Assembly: GCA_016743235.1 (NCBI GenBank)
Contig: VRZD01000048.1
Location: forward strand, 1-43,700
DNA length: 43,700 bases
Source: Pantanalinema sp. GBBB05
GTDB taxonomy: Bacteria > Cyanobacteriota > Cyanobacteriia > Leptolyngbyales > Leptolyngbyaceae
Direction: 5' to 3'
Under the pieces are notes generated by a model that made no database searches, was not told the DNA's origin, and saw only the letters and a program-made list of their open reading frames with translations. Position 1 is the first letter of the stretch, and each line of letters opens with the position of its first letter. Shown here one piece after another: positions 18,813-28,003 of this stretch. Made by a program: the position numbers and the translations under genes.

Positions 18813-18845
18813 ATTGACCAGTAACTTAGTTGGAGGAAATCTGTT

Positions 18846-19934
18846 ATGTCTAACTGGAACTCAGCTAAAAATATTCTCTGCATTCGATTAGACACGATCG
18901 GTGATGTGATTATGACTACGCCTGCTATTCGGGCGTTGAAAACATCCTACCCCGATCGCCGCATTACCTTGATGACCTCGGCGGCGGGAGCCGCGATCGC
19001 ACCATTAATTCCCGAACTAGATGATCTAATTATTTATGATGCTCCCTGGCTCAAAGCTACGGCTCTCCGCGCTAACAGCGATCCTGAGTATGCCATGATT
19101 GAGCATTTACGGCAGGCACACTATGATGCGGCTGTGATCTTTACAGTTTATAGCCAGAATCCCTTACCATCCGCTGTTCTCTGCTATATGGCAGGGATTC
19201 CTCTCCGATTAGCTCATTGCCATGAGAATCCTTATCAACTCCTGACCAATTGGATTAAAGATCCGGAGCCAGATCAATTTACCCGCCATGAAGTGCGGCG
19301 CCAATTGGATTTAGTTGCCAGTGTAAGCTGCGAAGTTGACGACGATCGCATGATGTTACAAGTTGACGAGGCGATGCAATATCGAGTGCAACAGCGTTTA
19401 GAAGTCATGGGGCTAGCCCTTCAGCGTCCTTGGGTTGTGATTCATCCTGGAGCTACGGCTCCCTCGCGGCGTTATCCTCCCGAACACTTTGCGATCGTGG
19501 CACAGCAACTGGTTCAGGAGTCCGGTGTTCAAGTTGTATTTACCGGAACTCAATCAGAATCTGAGTTGGTTCAGAGCATTCAACAAGCGATGAGAGTTCC
19601 CTCGTATTCGCTGGTCGATCGCTTAAATCTAGCCGAACTTACAGCCCTACTATCTCTTACTCCTCTACTCATTTCCAATAACACAGGTCCAGTTCATATG
19701 GCAGCGGCGGTTGGCACTCCAGTGGTTGATCTGTATGCACTGACCAATCTTCAACATACGCCTTGGGGGGTTCCCAACCGTGTGTTATTCCATGATGTGC
19801 CCTGTCGGATTTGCTATAAGAGCGTTTGTCCAGAAGGTCATCATAACTGCTTACGATTAGTATTACCAGAGACCGTGGTACAGGCAGCATTGGAACTCTT
19901 ACAACCTAGTTCAGAACTAGCATTCAGTTGCTAG
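18846..19934 (+). CDS. Glycosyltransferase family 9 (heptosyltransferase-type)
   Basis: This is the second complete GT9 enzyme, 362 residues. It has the acceptor motif ILCIRLDTIGDVIMTTPAIR, VIHPGATAPSRRYPPEHFAI in the C-terminal domain, and the donor loop ISNNTGPVHMAAAVGTPVVD. A C-terminal cysteine cluster (VPCRICYKSVCPEGHHNC) is of the kind found in many GT9 proteins and may bind metal. TTGGAGG precedes the ATG. The D of D-x-IGD, lost in the half-length relative at 12847, is intact here. Donor and acceptor are inferred to be ADP-heptose and a heptosylated glycan, from the family and the gmhA/gmhB/kinase neighbours. Confidence 0.92.
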   Translation: MSNWNSAKNILCIRLDTIGDVIMTTPAIRALKTSYPDRRITLMTSAAGAAIAPLIPELDDLIIYDAPWLKATALRANSDPEYAMIEHLRQAHYDAAVIFTVYSQNPLPSAVLCYMAGIPLRLAHCHENPYQLLTNWIKDPEPDQFTRHEVRRQLDLVASVSCEVDDDRMMLQVDEAMQYRVQQRLEVMGLALQRPWVVIHPGATAPSRRYPPEHFAIVAQQLVQESGVQVVFTGTQSESELVQSIQQAMRVPSYSLVDRLNLAELTALLSLTPLLISNNTGPVHMAAAVGTPVVDLYALTNLQHTPWGVPNRVLFHDVPCRICYKSVCPEGHHNCLRLVLPETVVQAALELLQPSSELAFSC

Positions 19935-19975
19935 TGCTCTAACCCCTTTAATCTAATCCCTGCCCCATCCTGACC

Positions 19976-20481
19976 ATGGCAACGATCGATATTTTAATCC
20001 CAACCGATAATCGTCCAGCTGCTTTGGCGGTGACTTTAACTAGCCTCTGTGCCCAAAGCTATCGTAATTTCCGCCTAGTCATCTCTGATCAAACGGAGGA
20101 GTACGATCCGTTAACGACTGGAGAAGTTCAAGCCGCTTTAAATGTATTAGCTGCCCATGGTCATGAGATTGAAACTCACAAACACTTACCGCGAAAGGGT
20201 TTGGCAGAACAACGGCAGTTTTTGTTAGCGCAAGTAACTGCCACCTCCGCGCTATATCTTGATGATGATTTGATCTTAGAACCGTGGGTGGTTTTGGATT
20301 TTGGTATGAGCTGCTCCCTGAGCATTGTGGAGAAGATGTTTTAGCGCAACTGCGAGTGATGGCTCGATATGGCGGCTGTGGCATCATGCCCTCTGGGGTC
20401 TATCACCAGGAGTTACCAACTACAGTTTACGATCGCAGTCAGGATGCCCCCTTACTATTGCCAACTTACTCAGAAGTATAA
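19976..20481 (+). pseudogene. GT2 glycosyltransferase broken by an internal deletion and frameshift
   Basis: The first frame (19976 to about 20290) reads as a GT2 N-terminus: MATIDILIPTDNRPAALAV, LCAQSYRNFRLVISDQTEE, and the metal-binding LYLDDDLILEP. It then runs out of frame to a stop at 20344. From 20284 the next frame continues with the C-terminal end of this same kind of enzyme: GGFGFWYELLPEHCGEDVLA, then ARYGGCGIMPSGVYHQELPT, ending at 20481. The middle of the catalytic domain, roughly 100 residues or more judging from usual GT2 length, is missing, and the join lies near 20281-20295. The remaining parts still look well conserved, so the deletion seems recent. A sequencing error alone would not remove the middle. 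Confidence 0.85.
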
Positions 20482-20492
20482 ATTCTAACGAT

Positions 20493-21536
20493 ATGGTGTA
20501 TTCTTGGCGATCGCTGCGGAACTTACTCATCATGCGCCTGGATAATATTGGAGATGTTGTGCTGACCACTCCAACCCTACGGACATTACGCGAGAACTTA
20601 CCGGATGCAAAAATCACCCTCATGGCAAGTCCCGCAGGTTCACTAGTAGCCCCACTTCTACCTTGGGTTGATGATGTGTTCACCTGGCGAGTGCTCTGGC
20701 AAGACCTGGGACGATTAGACTTTGAACCAGAACGCGAATGGCAGTTAGTTCACACTTTAAAGCAAGCTAAATTTGATGCCGCGATCGTTTTAACCAGTTT
20801 TTCTCAAAGTCCTCATCCGGCGGGTTTAGTCTGCGCCTTAGCCGACATCCCTCTGCGGCTGGGAGAATCTAAGGAACAGGATGTGGGTACGCTGACTCAT
20901 GCTGTCCCCCCTGCACCGGACGAAATTCATCAAGTGGAGCGAAATCTGCGATTAATTGAAGCGGTTGGCTTCCAGGTCAACGATCGCCGTTTAACCTTAC
21001 CCATTCCGCCCCTCCCTCCAACCGTTGCACCACCGTACATTCTGCTGAGTCCCTGGGCAAGTTGCCAAGCCAGAACCTACGATTTAGAACGGTTTGCGAT
21101 CGCGGCACGGCAATTGAGTGACAAAACCGGGTGGTCAGTAGTAGTGACTGGAGTCAACAAAGATCGGGCTTCTGCGCCTCCTTTGTTAGAAATTTTAGGC
21201 AATCGCGCGATCGATTTAATTGGCACAACAACCCTATCAGAACTTGTGGCTCTAGTTGCTCATGCCCAATTGGTGTTAACGAATAATACCTCAACTATGC
21301 ATATTGCTGATGCGACCGCCACTCCGAATGTGGTGTTGTATTCGGGCACCGATCGAGAAAGCCAGTGGCAACCTCGCCATAGCCCCTCCCGGCTGTTGCG
21401 TCGTCCGACCGATTGTAGTCCCTGTTATGCCTTTACCTGTCCTTACGATCGCCAGTGTCTGGATATTTCGCCTGAAACGATCGTAGTCACGGCTCTAGAA
21501 TTGATTGAAAAATTTTACACGCACAAAATATTTTGA
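20493..21536 (+). CDS. Glycosyltransferase family 9 (heptosyltransferase-type)
   Basis: This is the third complete GT9 enzyme, 347 residues. It has LLIMRLDNIGDVVLTTPTLR at the N-terminus, YILLSPWASCQARTYDLERF where others have HPGA, the donor loop LTNNTSTMHIADATATPNVV, and a cysteine cluster (DCSPCYAFTCPYDRQC). The HPG-to-SPW change and the S in NNTST are departures from the two other copies and may mark a different donor sugar. The frame is open upstream to 20325, but that part overlaps the end of the broken GT2 gene, so the ATG at 20493 is chosen. It is the last gene of the operon. Confidence 0.88.
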   Translation: MVYSWRSLRNLLIMRLDNIGDVVLTTPTLRTLRENLPDAKITLMASPAGSLVAPLLPWVDDVFTWRVLWQDLGRLDFEPEREWQLVHTLKQAKFDAAIVLTSFSQSPHPAGLVCALADIPLRLGESKEQDVGTLTHAVPPAPDEIHQVERNLRLIEAVGFQVNDRRLTLPIPPLPPTVAPPYILLSPWASCQARTYDLERFAIAARQLSDKTGWSVVVTGVNKDRASAPPLLEILGNRAIDLIGTTTLSELVALVAHAQLVLTNNTSTMHIADATATPNVVLYSGTDRESQWQPRHSPSRLLRRPTDCSPCYAFTCPYDRQCLDISPETIVVTALELIEKFYTHKIF

Positions 21537-21815
21537 TTGCCATTTTAATAGTCACTCACTGTTGACTGAATTCTGCATCACTGACTACTCGGCAATTTAG
21601 AGGCATCTTCATCCAAGAACGGCATAACTTTAAAGTTTTTGTCTTTTGTGAAGATAAAGATGAGATTTTGAGCGAGGATCGGGCATTCTACGGATAAGCT
21701 ACATTTAGCCAGTGCCAGTTATACTATCCAGTTAGTATAAGTACTGATTGGAACTAAATTCTTAACTTGGCAATAGCACGATGTCGCGATTCACCTGCTA
21801 TCACGACAGTTAATT

Positions 21816-24032
21816 ATGAACTTGCCGCTATCGCCAACTTTTCAGGAAACACTTGCTCCGGATCTGTCTGGTTCTACCCTGAATGTAGTACGCCGCCCTA
21901 CACCATTTGACCAGCCCTTCAGTATTTCCTCTAGTTCGAGTGCTGAAACCAACAGGTCAATCGCTTTTGTGGATGGTAGTTTAGCTGACTATCAAACCCT
22001 GGTTGCCGCACTACAGCCTGGAACCGAGACTGTAATTCTGAGTGCGACCGAGAGCGGATTACAACAAATTCAGCATTACTTAGCCGGACAGCAGGATATT
22101 GCGAACCTCCAGATCTTTTCTCATGGCAGCAGTGGTCAATTCCAATTAGGTAGTGATCTTATTACGACCAATAACGTCAATCAACTCCAGGCTTGGGCAG
22201 CCTCGCTCACGGAGAATGCTGATATCCTGCTATTTGGCTGTAACGTAGCGCAGGGTGAATTAGGGCAAGCCTTTGTGCAGATTTTAAGTCAGATTACTGG
22301 GGCAGATGTTGCCGCATCCAATGATTTAACGGGAGCAGACGGCAATTGGACTTTGGAATATCAAGTGGGGACGATCGAAAGCTTGGGAGTCAGCACTTCC
22401 AACTTACACAACTACAACCACACCTTAGCTACCTTCTCAGTCACCAATGCCAACGATGCCGGAGTTGGTTCCTTCCGTCAGGCGATTTTGGATGCTAATG
22501 CTACGGCTGGAGCAGATAATATCGTATTTGATGCCGCTTTCTTTAGCACTGCCCGCACAATTACCCTCACAACTGGACAACTGAATGTTACTGATGCTTT
22601 AACCATTCAAGGCACTGGAGCTAGCAACGTTACTGTTAGCGGAAACAACACTTCTCGTGTATTTAACCTGGGAGCTACAACGGTTAGCATTAATGGAATC
22701 TCGATCTCAAATGGTTTAGCCTTTAATGGAGCAGGAATCGCTGCTGCTGGCACCACATTAACGCTCAATAATATTGGATTTTCTAACAATCGAGCGATCG
22801 GTGGCAATGGGGTGAATGGTAGTGCTACCGGGGCAGGTGGTGGCGGCGGTGGTGGCGCTGGTTTAGGCGGTGCCCTATTTATTAATGGTGGCACAGTGAC
22901 CGTATCCAATGCCCAATTCACGACAAATCAGGCTACTGGTGGCAATGGCGGAGCTGGTTTCCCGAATAACGGCTTCTTCAATGGCACAGGTGGGAATGGG
23001 GGTGGCACATCAGGCGGTGTCGGCGCAGGATCAGGTGGCACAGGTGGCGCAGGCGGTTTTGCGAGTGGCGGTGGCGGTGGTGGTGGTTCTGCTGAAACCG
23101 GTGGTGCAGGTGGCGTAGGTGGCTTTGGCGGCGGCGGTGGTGGCTCTGGCGGTAGAACTGCGGGTGGTGCTGGTTTACCGGGTGGCGCAGGTGGTACAGG
23201 TGGTGGCACAGGTGGTCAGGGACTGAGTAGCGCCGCCGCAGGTGGTGGTGGTGGCGCAGGCTTTGGAGGGGCGATTTTTCTCAATGCTGGCAGTCTACAG
23301 ATCGCCAGTAGCAGCTTCCAAACTAACTCTGCCATAAGAGGAACTGGCGGTAATAGTGGCTTTAGTGCTCCTGGTGGTAATGGTCAAGGCTTAGGTGGAG
23401 CAATTTATGTCAACACCGGAGCAACATTCAGTACCAGTGGAGTGATCGTTCTGACTGGGAATATAGCTGCTCAAAACGCTGGTACAGCTACGAATAACAG
23501 TAATATTTTTGGCGCTGCTATCCCGATTCTCTATGACTTTGCGGCGGCGACCTACACTGTACAGGAAGGCAATACAACAGCTACAACTAATGTCGTAACC
23601 ATCAATCGCACGGGTAATGTTGGAGCTACTTCATCGGTGAACGTCATTGTGGGAGCGGGCAGCGCGATCGCCGGGAGTGACTTCACAGCTACAACGGTCA
23701 CGGTCAACTTTACAGCAGGGCAAACCACCGCAACCATCCCAATTCAAATTATTGGAGACACCTTGAACGAACCCAACGAAACGATCTCGTTATCATTTGC
23801 TAACCCCAGTACCGGTAGCCAGATTGGCACCAGTATCTCAACAGCAACATTGACGATTGTGGATGATGATCCAGTTGCAGTGGTTCAGCCCCCTGCGATC
23901 GTCATTATTCCACCGACCGAAGTTGTGGTAGTGACTACCAAAGCGCCCTCCATCTTCAAAACCAGCAAAAAAGGAAAGCAGGGGGTCAAGATTAAAGTGA
24001 AGAAGCAGAAATTCCGCCGTAAGAAGCGGTAG
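21816..24032 (+). CDS. DUF4347 / Gly-rich / Calx-beta surface protein
   Basis: This 738-residue protein is probably exported or on the cell surface. Residues about 48-210 are DUF4347 (IAFVDGSLADYQTL, IFSHGSSGQFQLG, LLFGCNVAQGELG), a domain at the start of many large cyanobacterial adhesin-like proteins. Residues about 210-340 look like a parallel beta-helix of CSLREA type (FSVTNANDAGVGSFRQAILD). About 341-485 is a Gly-rich region full of GG, GGT and GGAGG. About 575-685 is a Calx-beta repeat (YTVQEGNTTATTN, NEPNETISLSFANPS). The C-terminus is very basic, ending KFRRKKR. No classical signal peptide is visible, as in other DUF4347 proteins, which are thought to leave by type I secretion. It follows the glycan operon and could be its substrate, which is inference. 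Confidence 0.85.
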   Translation: MNLPLSPTFQETLAPDLSGSTLNVVRRPTPFDQPFSISSSSSAETNRSIAFVDGSLADYQTLVAALQPGTETVILSATESGLQQIQHYLAGQQDIANLQIFSHGSSGQFQLGSDLITTNNVNQLQAWAASLTENADILLFGCNVAQGELGQAFVQILSQITGADVAASNDLTGADGNWTLEYQVGTIESLGVSTSNLHNYNHTLATFSVTNANDAGVGSFRQAILDANATAGADNIVFDAAFFSTARTITLTTGQLNVTDALTIQGTGASNVTVSGNNTSRVFNLGATTVSINGISISNGLAFNGAGIAAAGTTLTLNNIGFSNNRAIGGNGVNGSATGAGGGGGGGAGLGGALFINGGTVTVSNAQFTTNQATGGNGGAGFPNNGFFNGTGGNGGGTSGGVGAGSGGTGGAGGFASGGGGGGGSAETGGAGGVGGFGGGGGGSGGRTAGGAGLPGGAGGTGGGTGGQGLSSAAAGGGGGAGFGGAIFLNAGSLQIASSSFQTNSAIRGTGGNSGFSAPGGNGQGLGGAIYVNTGATFSTSGVIVLTGNIAAQNAGTATNNSNIFGAAIPILYDFAAATYTVQEGNTTATTNVVTINRTGNVGATSSVNVIVGAGSAIAGSDFTATTVTVNFTAGQTTATIPIQIIGDTLNEPNETISLSFANPSTGSQIGTSISTATLTIVDDDPVAVVQPPAIVIIPPTEVVVVTTKAPSIFKTSKKGKQGVKIKVKKQKFRRKKR

Positions 24033-24069
24033 TTGGCTGAAGTGCTATTGAGATGCAGTTAAATGCAAG

Positions 24070-24093
24070 TAGCCCCCGATCGATCGGGGGCTA
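24070..24093. terminator. Perfect palindrome between convergent genes
   Basis: A 24-base perfect palindrome with half-site TAGCCCCCGATC sits between the DUF4347 gene stop (24032) and the porin stop (24122). In RNA it folds from either strand, so it may act as a two-way terminator, though neither side has a good T-run. Confidence 0.55.
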
Positions 24094-24121
24094 GATGATC
24101 ACTGAATGAGATGAGCGATCG

Positions 24122-25813
24122 TTAGAACTTGAAGGTCGATCGCAAGGTTAGGACAAAGAAACTATCATTGTCGCTATTCTGATCCGGGGCAGTAATCCAG
24201 ATGGCTCCTGGTGTAATCGAGACATTATCACTGAGGCGATATTTGTAGAAGGCTTCCACATGTAGTGAGGTGTCATTATCCAGCCCAACTCCACTTAAGC
24301 TTAAGCCATCTTTTAATCCACCTAAGTAGGGTTCGACCCCAACTACAATGCCAGCGAGATTACCCCGCTTCAGCAGATCAGGTAATGCCAGCCCTAAACC
24401 GTAGTACCAGATGTCGCCCTGTCCATCATCGCCTTTTAGATTTAACCGCGTGTAGCCACCAAAGGCATTTAACACTAGCTTGGGAGCGATACGGTAGTAA
24501 GCTGAGCCGCCTAAAGAATCAGTCGTAGCGGCGTTGCCTAAGCCATTATGCACCAAATTAGCGGGAGTCGTTCCGGTCACAAACACATCATCATAGCCCT
24601 GCGAGAAGATGGCGCTATCTTCGGAGTGATAACCATGTACATACGTCACCCCAACCCCAAATTTATCTGTGGCGTAGGCAAGCTGAGCATGGGCCGCATA
24701 AGTACCGTTAAACAAACCATTGCCAGCAGCTGGGTCATTGGCATCTTCGGCTAAATATCCAGCACTGAGGACAAACCGCTTTTCAGTATCAAAGGCATAG
24801 CTAATTCCAGCCCCAGCCCCACCGCCAATGCGATAGATGGGATTTTGTTGAGCAAAGGCGGAAATTGCCCCATCTCCGCCATCGTCATCATAGAAGTAGG
24901 GGTTGTTGGTATTACTGATATAAGGGGTTTTGCCACCTTCTGCCGCTACGTAAATCTTCAGCCGATCGTTGAAGTTGAAGCTGTAGTCCAACCGATCGAG
25001 CACAACATTGTTTCCGGTAATCCCACCGACATAGGATGCCAGAAAGCCTTCTGCTGTCCCTGCGTCTACAAACGGCGCTAAACTACCAGGAGTGCTAGGA
25101 GGTACAGCATTGCCAGCGGCTAATCGGGTGGTTAACAAATCGTTGCCGGTAAAGCTGGTTTGGAAGTTGAGCCGTACCCGATCCTGCCGGACTCCTTTAT
25201 CATCATCAATCTCATCTCCAATAGTTTGGGCGCCTACAAACAGCGCTTCACCTGCCAACTTAGTCGTTGTGGAAAACTGTTGCTTTTCGACGGTTGCCAA
25301 TCGCACATCCAACGCATCCACCCGACCTCGCAGGGCTGCTACTTCGGCACCAAACTCTTCTTGTAGCCGTTGCAGGGTGAGCAAATCCTCTTTTCTGACT
25401 AAGTCAGCGGTTGCCCCAGCAATCAACTCTTGAATTTTGTCCATGCAAGCATTTAAACCAGCCGCAAATTCATAGCGGGTCATGGCGCGATTGCCACGAT
25501 AGGTCCGATCGGGATAACCGACAATACAGCCATAGCGCTCAACTAACGATTGGAGTGCCTGAAATGCCCAATCCGTCGGTCGAACGTCGGTTAATTGAGA
25601 GACGGAGGTAACTTGCTCCATCCCAGAGGTAGTCGGGGTAGACTCCATCGCTTGTTGCAGATTGGCTACCCCCGACAACGAGTCCATACCAGAGGTGGGT
25701 TCTGTTTGGGCAAAGGCTGGAGTCTGCTCGATCGTCAGCCCAGCACCGGTTAAAGCGATACCCAACAATCCCGGAGTTAATAGTCGTAGCCCCTTGATGG
25801 ATTTAGAAATCAT
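24122..25813 (-). CDS. SLH-domain outer-membrane porin (iron uptake/OprB type)
   Basis: This outer-membrane beta-barrel porin is about 563 residues. It has a signal peptide ending PAFA (cleavage near residue 36), an SLH domain (about 70-125, with LTDVRPTDWAFQALQSLVER and GYPDRTYRGNRAMTRYEFAA) that anchors to peptidoglycan-linked polymer, a short coiled coil (about 135-180) and a C-terminal barrel ending in aromatic F (LTLRSTFKF). This is the standard layout of cyanobacterial OprB/iron-uptake porins. GAGGA upstream favours the ATG at 25813; a GTG one codon earlier is possible. Ligand specificity (iron, inorganic ions or small solutes) cannot be told. It is convergent with the DUF4347 gene. Confidence 0.93.
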   Translation of the reverse strand: MISKSIKGLRLLTPGLLGIALTGAGLTIEQTPAFAQTEPTSGMDSLSGVANLQQAMESTPTTSGMEQVTSVSQLTDVRPTDWAFQALQSLVERYGCIVGYPDRTYRGNRAMTRYEFAAGLNACMDKIQELIAGATADLVRKEDLLTLQRLQEEFGAEVAALRGRVDALDVRLATVEKQQFSTTTKLAGEALFVGAQTIGDEIDDDKGVRQDRVRLNFQTSFTGNDLLTTRLAAGNAVPPSTPGSLAPFVDAGTAEGFLASYVGGITGNNVVLDRLDYSFNFNDRLKIYVAAEGGKTPYISNTNNPYFYDDDGGDGAISAFAQQNPIYRIGGGAGAGISYAFDTEKRFVLSAGYLAEDANDPAAGNGLFNGTYAAHAQLAYATDKFGVGVTYVHGYHSEDSAIFSQGYDDVFVTGTTPANLVHNGLGNAATTDSLGGSAYYRIAPKLVLNAFGGYTRLNLKGDDGQGDIWYYGLGLALPDLLKRGNLAGIVVGVEPYLGGLKDGLSLSGVGLDNDTSLHVEAFYKYRLSDNVSITPGAIWITAPDQNSDNDSFFVLTLRSTFKF

Positions 25814-25975
25814 CACTATTCCTCACACCTACAGTTGATTGCCTGAGAATACATCCAGCATTCGAGTTGAACGGTACGACGATCGCGGCTTGACTGGCAA
25901 AGCTTCAGGTTTTCAGCCGAACTTGGCACAGCTACAGGAAAGATTAACAAATCGAAGATTGGTAAGCAATTCAAG

Positions 25976-27283
25976 TTAAAGTTTCGTTTGAAAACCAATG
26001 ATCCACAAGTATGCCTGCTCTAACGTGCGATCGCTATTTTGGGGATATTTCTGTAACAGATATCCTCCCCATAAATAAATATTTGTGATAATTAAGAGTC
26101 CAGCTAATATTACGCCAGGAAGTCGAATAAAGTGAAAGGCGCGATCGGACAGATGCTCAACTGTCATAGCAGCTCCCAGCGATAGAACGGGTAGGGTTTC
26201 GATGAAGGCGCGACTACCGAATGAATCGCCGCTAAAGCCCCACAGCCCATTCAGCAGCCACAGGCAGGTAAAGCAAAATAGAATGATGCCATGCCACAGC
26301 TTCTGTGGGCGAGCCAAAAACCAGACGCCAACAATATTTAACCCAACTAAAACTAAATACCAGGGATGGTAAAGAAATAGCCCGTAATGAGTGCCTAAAA
26401 TAATGGCAAAAATTCCTTGGATTCCTCCAGTAAATCCTTGTCCCTGATAAGAATTAGCAATAGGTTTACCCCATAGACAAAATAAACTAAATTGCTGTAA
26501 AAACAGCATGATTCCGATGCCTAAAACTAATGGTAAACTTTTATACCTATCCCTAAAATTAGCGCGAAATAGCCAAAGGAAGAAGGGTAGAAAAACAATA
26601 TTAGATAGTCGAATAATTAATGTCAGCCCGATTAGCAGACCGGGAACCAAACCTGATAGAAATTTGGATTTGCCCAAACTTGTCTTTATACTGGAGAGAA
26701 AAATCAGGATATTGATGAGGGCAACTCCGGCTCCATGCGCCATGGCTGGTTCTTTTGCCAAATATTGAATTAAATTTGTGCCAATTAGCGGCATGACACA
26801 AAATAGCAACGCGGTTTGACTAAAAATCTGGTAGTTCCGCAAGGCTTGGTACAAGAGGTAAAAGCTACCTAGAATCAGCCCAACTAATGAACCAGTCACC
26901 GAGAGTTGATAGGGCAGACTGATGCCATCCTTGGCGAAGGGAGTCAGTTGCGCGATCGCATGACCGAGTAAAAATCCTGGTGTTTCTAGAATGGCTAGAC
27001 CGATGGGATATTTGTTTGGGACTAGCCCTGTAGGAGTGCGTTGCGACCATTCGGGCGGTGGGGGATCGGGGAAGTAAAGTTGCTCAAAGTCATTCTGAAA
27101 GTTAATATCACCGTCAATCACCATCGATCGCACCCAAGCATAGTAACCATTGCCATCACTGACAATTAAATCCGGTGAATTGCCTTTTACAGCAGAAATC
27201 CCCAAGATGACTAGGGAAAATCCCAACATCCCAAGTAGGAAGATGAGATACAACTGTTGGCTGCGATCGTGGGTTTGGGGCAT
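25976..27283 (-). CDS. Multi-pass membrane protein, GT-C-like
   Basis: This integral membrane protein of about 435 residues has roughly ten hydrophobic segments (for example LYLIFLLGMLGFSLVILGIS near the start). The first outer loop carries an Asp-rich stretch (PDLIVSDGNGYYAWVRSMVI, then DGDINFQND) of the kind seen in GT-C glycosyltransferases that use lipid-linked sugars. No named family is recognised. The start at 27283 is chosen for GAAGAGG upstream; the longer open frame to 27433 runs into the recQ remnant. It may handle lipid-linked sugars, in line with the glycan operon nearby, but that is inference. The gene downstream on the same strand is the porin. Confidence 0.75.
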   Translation of the reverse strand: MPQTHDRSQQLYLIFLLGMLGFSLVILGISAVKGNSPDLIVSDGNGYYAWVRSMVIDGDINFQNDFEQLYFPDPPPPEWSQRTPTGLVPNKYPIGLAILETPGFLLGHAIAQLTPFAKDGISLPYQLSVTGSLVGLILGSFYLLYQALRNYQIFSQTALLFCVMPLIGTNLIQYLAKEPAMAHGAGVALINILIFLSSIKTSLGKSKFLSGLVPGLLIGLTLIIRLSNIVFLPFFLWLFRANFRDRYKSLPLVLGIGIMLFLQQFSLFCLWGKPIANSYQGQGFTGGIQGIFAIILGTHYGLFLYHPWYLVLVGLNIVGVWFLARPQKLWHGIILFCFTCLWLLNGLWGFSGDSFGSRAFIETLPVLSLGAAMTVEHLSDRAFHFIRLPGVILAGLLIITNIYLWGGYLLQKYPQNSDRTLEQAYLWIIGFQTKL

Positions 27284-27368
27284 ATCAACCTCTTCAAGAT
27301 CAATGGAGATTGAGTCATCCCAGTCCCCGCCTTGATTGTGCCATTGATTTAACCCTAATAATGAAAGA

Positions 27369-27917
27369 TTAACGGCAGTTGTCGCAATGTCCACAACGGA
27401 AGTTTTTTGCTTCCGATCCAAAGCCGAAGCCATCTAGTAAGAATTGCCAGCGGCAGCGTTTCGTCTTCAAGTAATTCGTCATTTGTTGGGCCGCCGTGGC
27501 ATTGGACTGTCCTAGCTTGCCTGACTTTTGTGTCGTCATGCGGTAATGAAATGGATCAGTCCATTCTAAACAGCCAGCACTATGCAGTAATGCTAGCGCG
27601 ATCGCCCCTTGAGGAAATTGTTTGGCGATCGCCGAGACTTCACCTACTCGGGGCAATTGTTGCATTAGTCCTTGGGCAGCTTGCACTTGCTGATGTTGTT
27701 GATCTAGAAAAAACTGACGGCGGTGGTTATCTTCTGGATCAAGCCATCCTGTTGTTTCACTGATCAAGGTCAATGCTGTAGCAGGTTTACCGTCGCGTCC
27801 AGCTCTGCCTACTTCCTGCACATATTCACTTAATAGTAATGGTGCATGGAAGTGCGCGATCCAGCGACTGTTATCTATAGCGAAATCACCAGGTTGCTTG
27901 CTGGATAAAGTTTTCAC
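27369..27917 (-). pseudogene. recQ helicase remnant (C-terminal third)
   Basis: The reading frame begins late in the second helicase domain. RWIAHFHAPLLLSEYVQEVG followed by RAGRDGK is RecQ motif VI, and the end KRCRWQFLLDGFG and RCGHCDNCR is the RecQ zinc-binding subdomain with its four cysteines. Walker A, the DEAH box and the rest, about 300 residues, are absent upstream, and no matching sequence occurs anywhere else in the window. The only upstream start is a GTG with no ribosome binding site. The gene was truncated at about 27900-27950, next to the accessory region, so it marks a rearrangement boundary. Confidence 0.85.
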
Positions 27918-28003
27918 CTTGTGGACATACAGCCAAAGCTTAATTATCTCTGCTAATATTTCTTGTTAAGAGGCTCGGGCACTTGCAAGTTTAGTTGAGG
28001 GCG

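Noticed and set aside
22928..23209. A proline-rich open frame on the minus strand inside the DUF4347 gene
   Set aside because: It is the antisense of the Gly-rich block: GGN codons read as Pro and Ala on the other strand.
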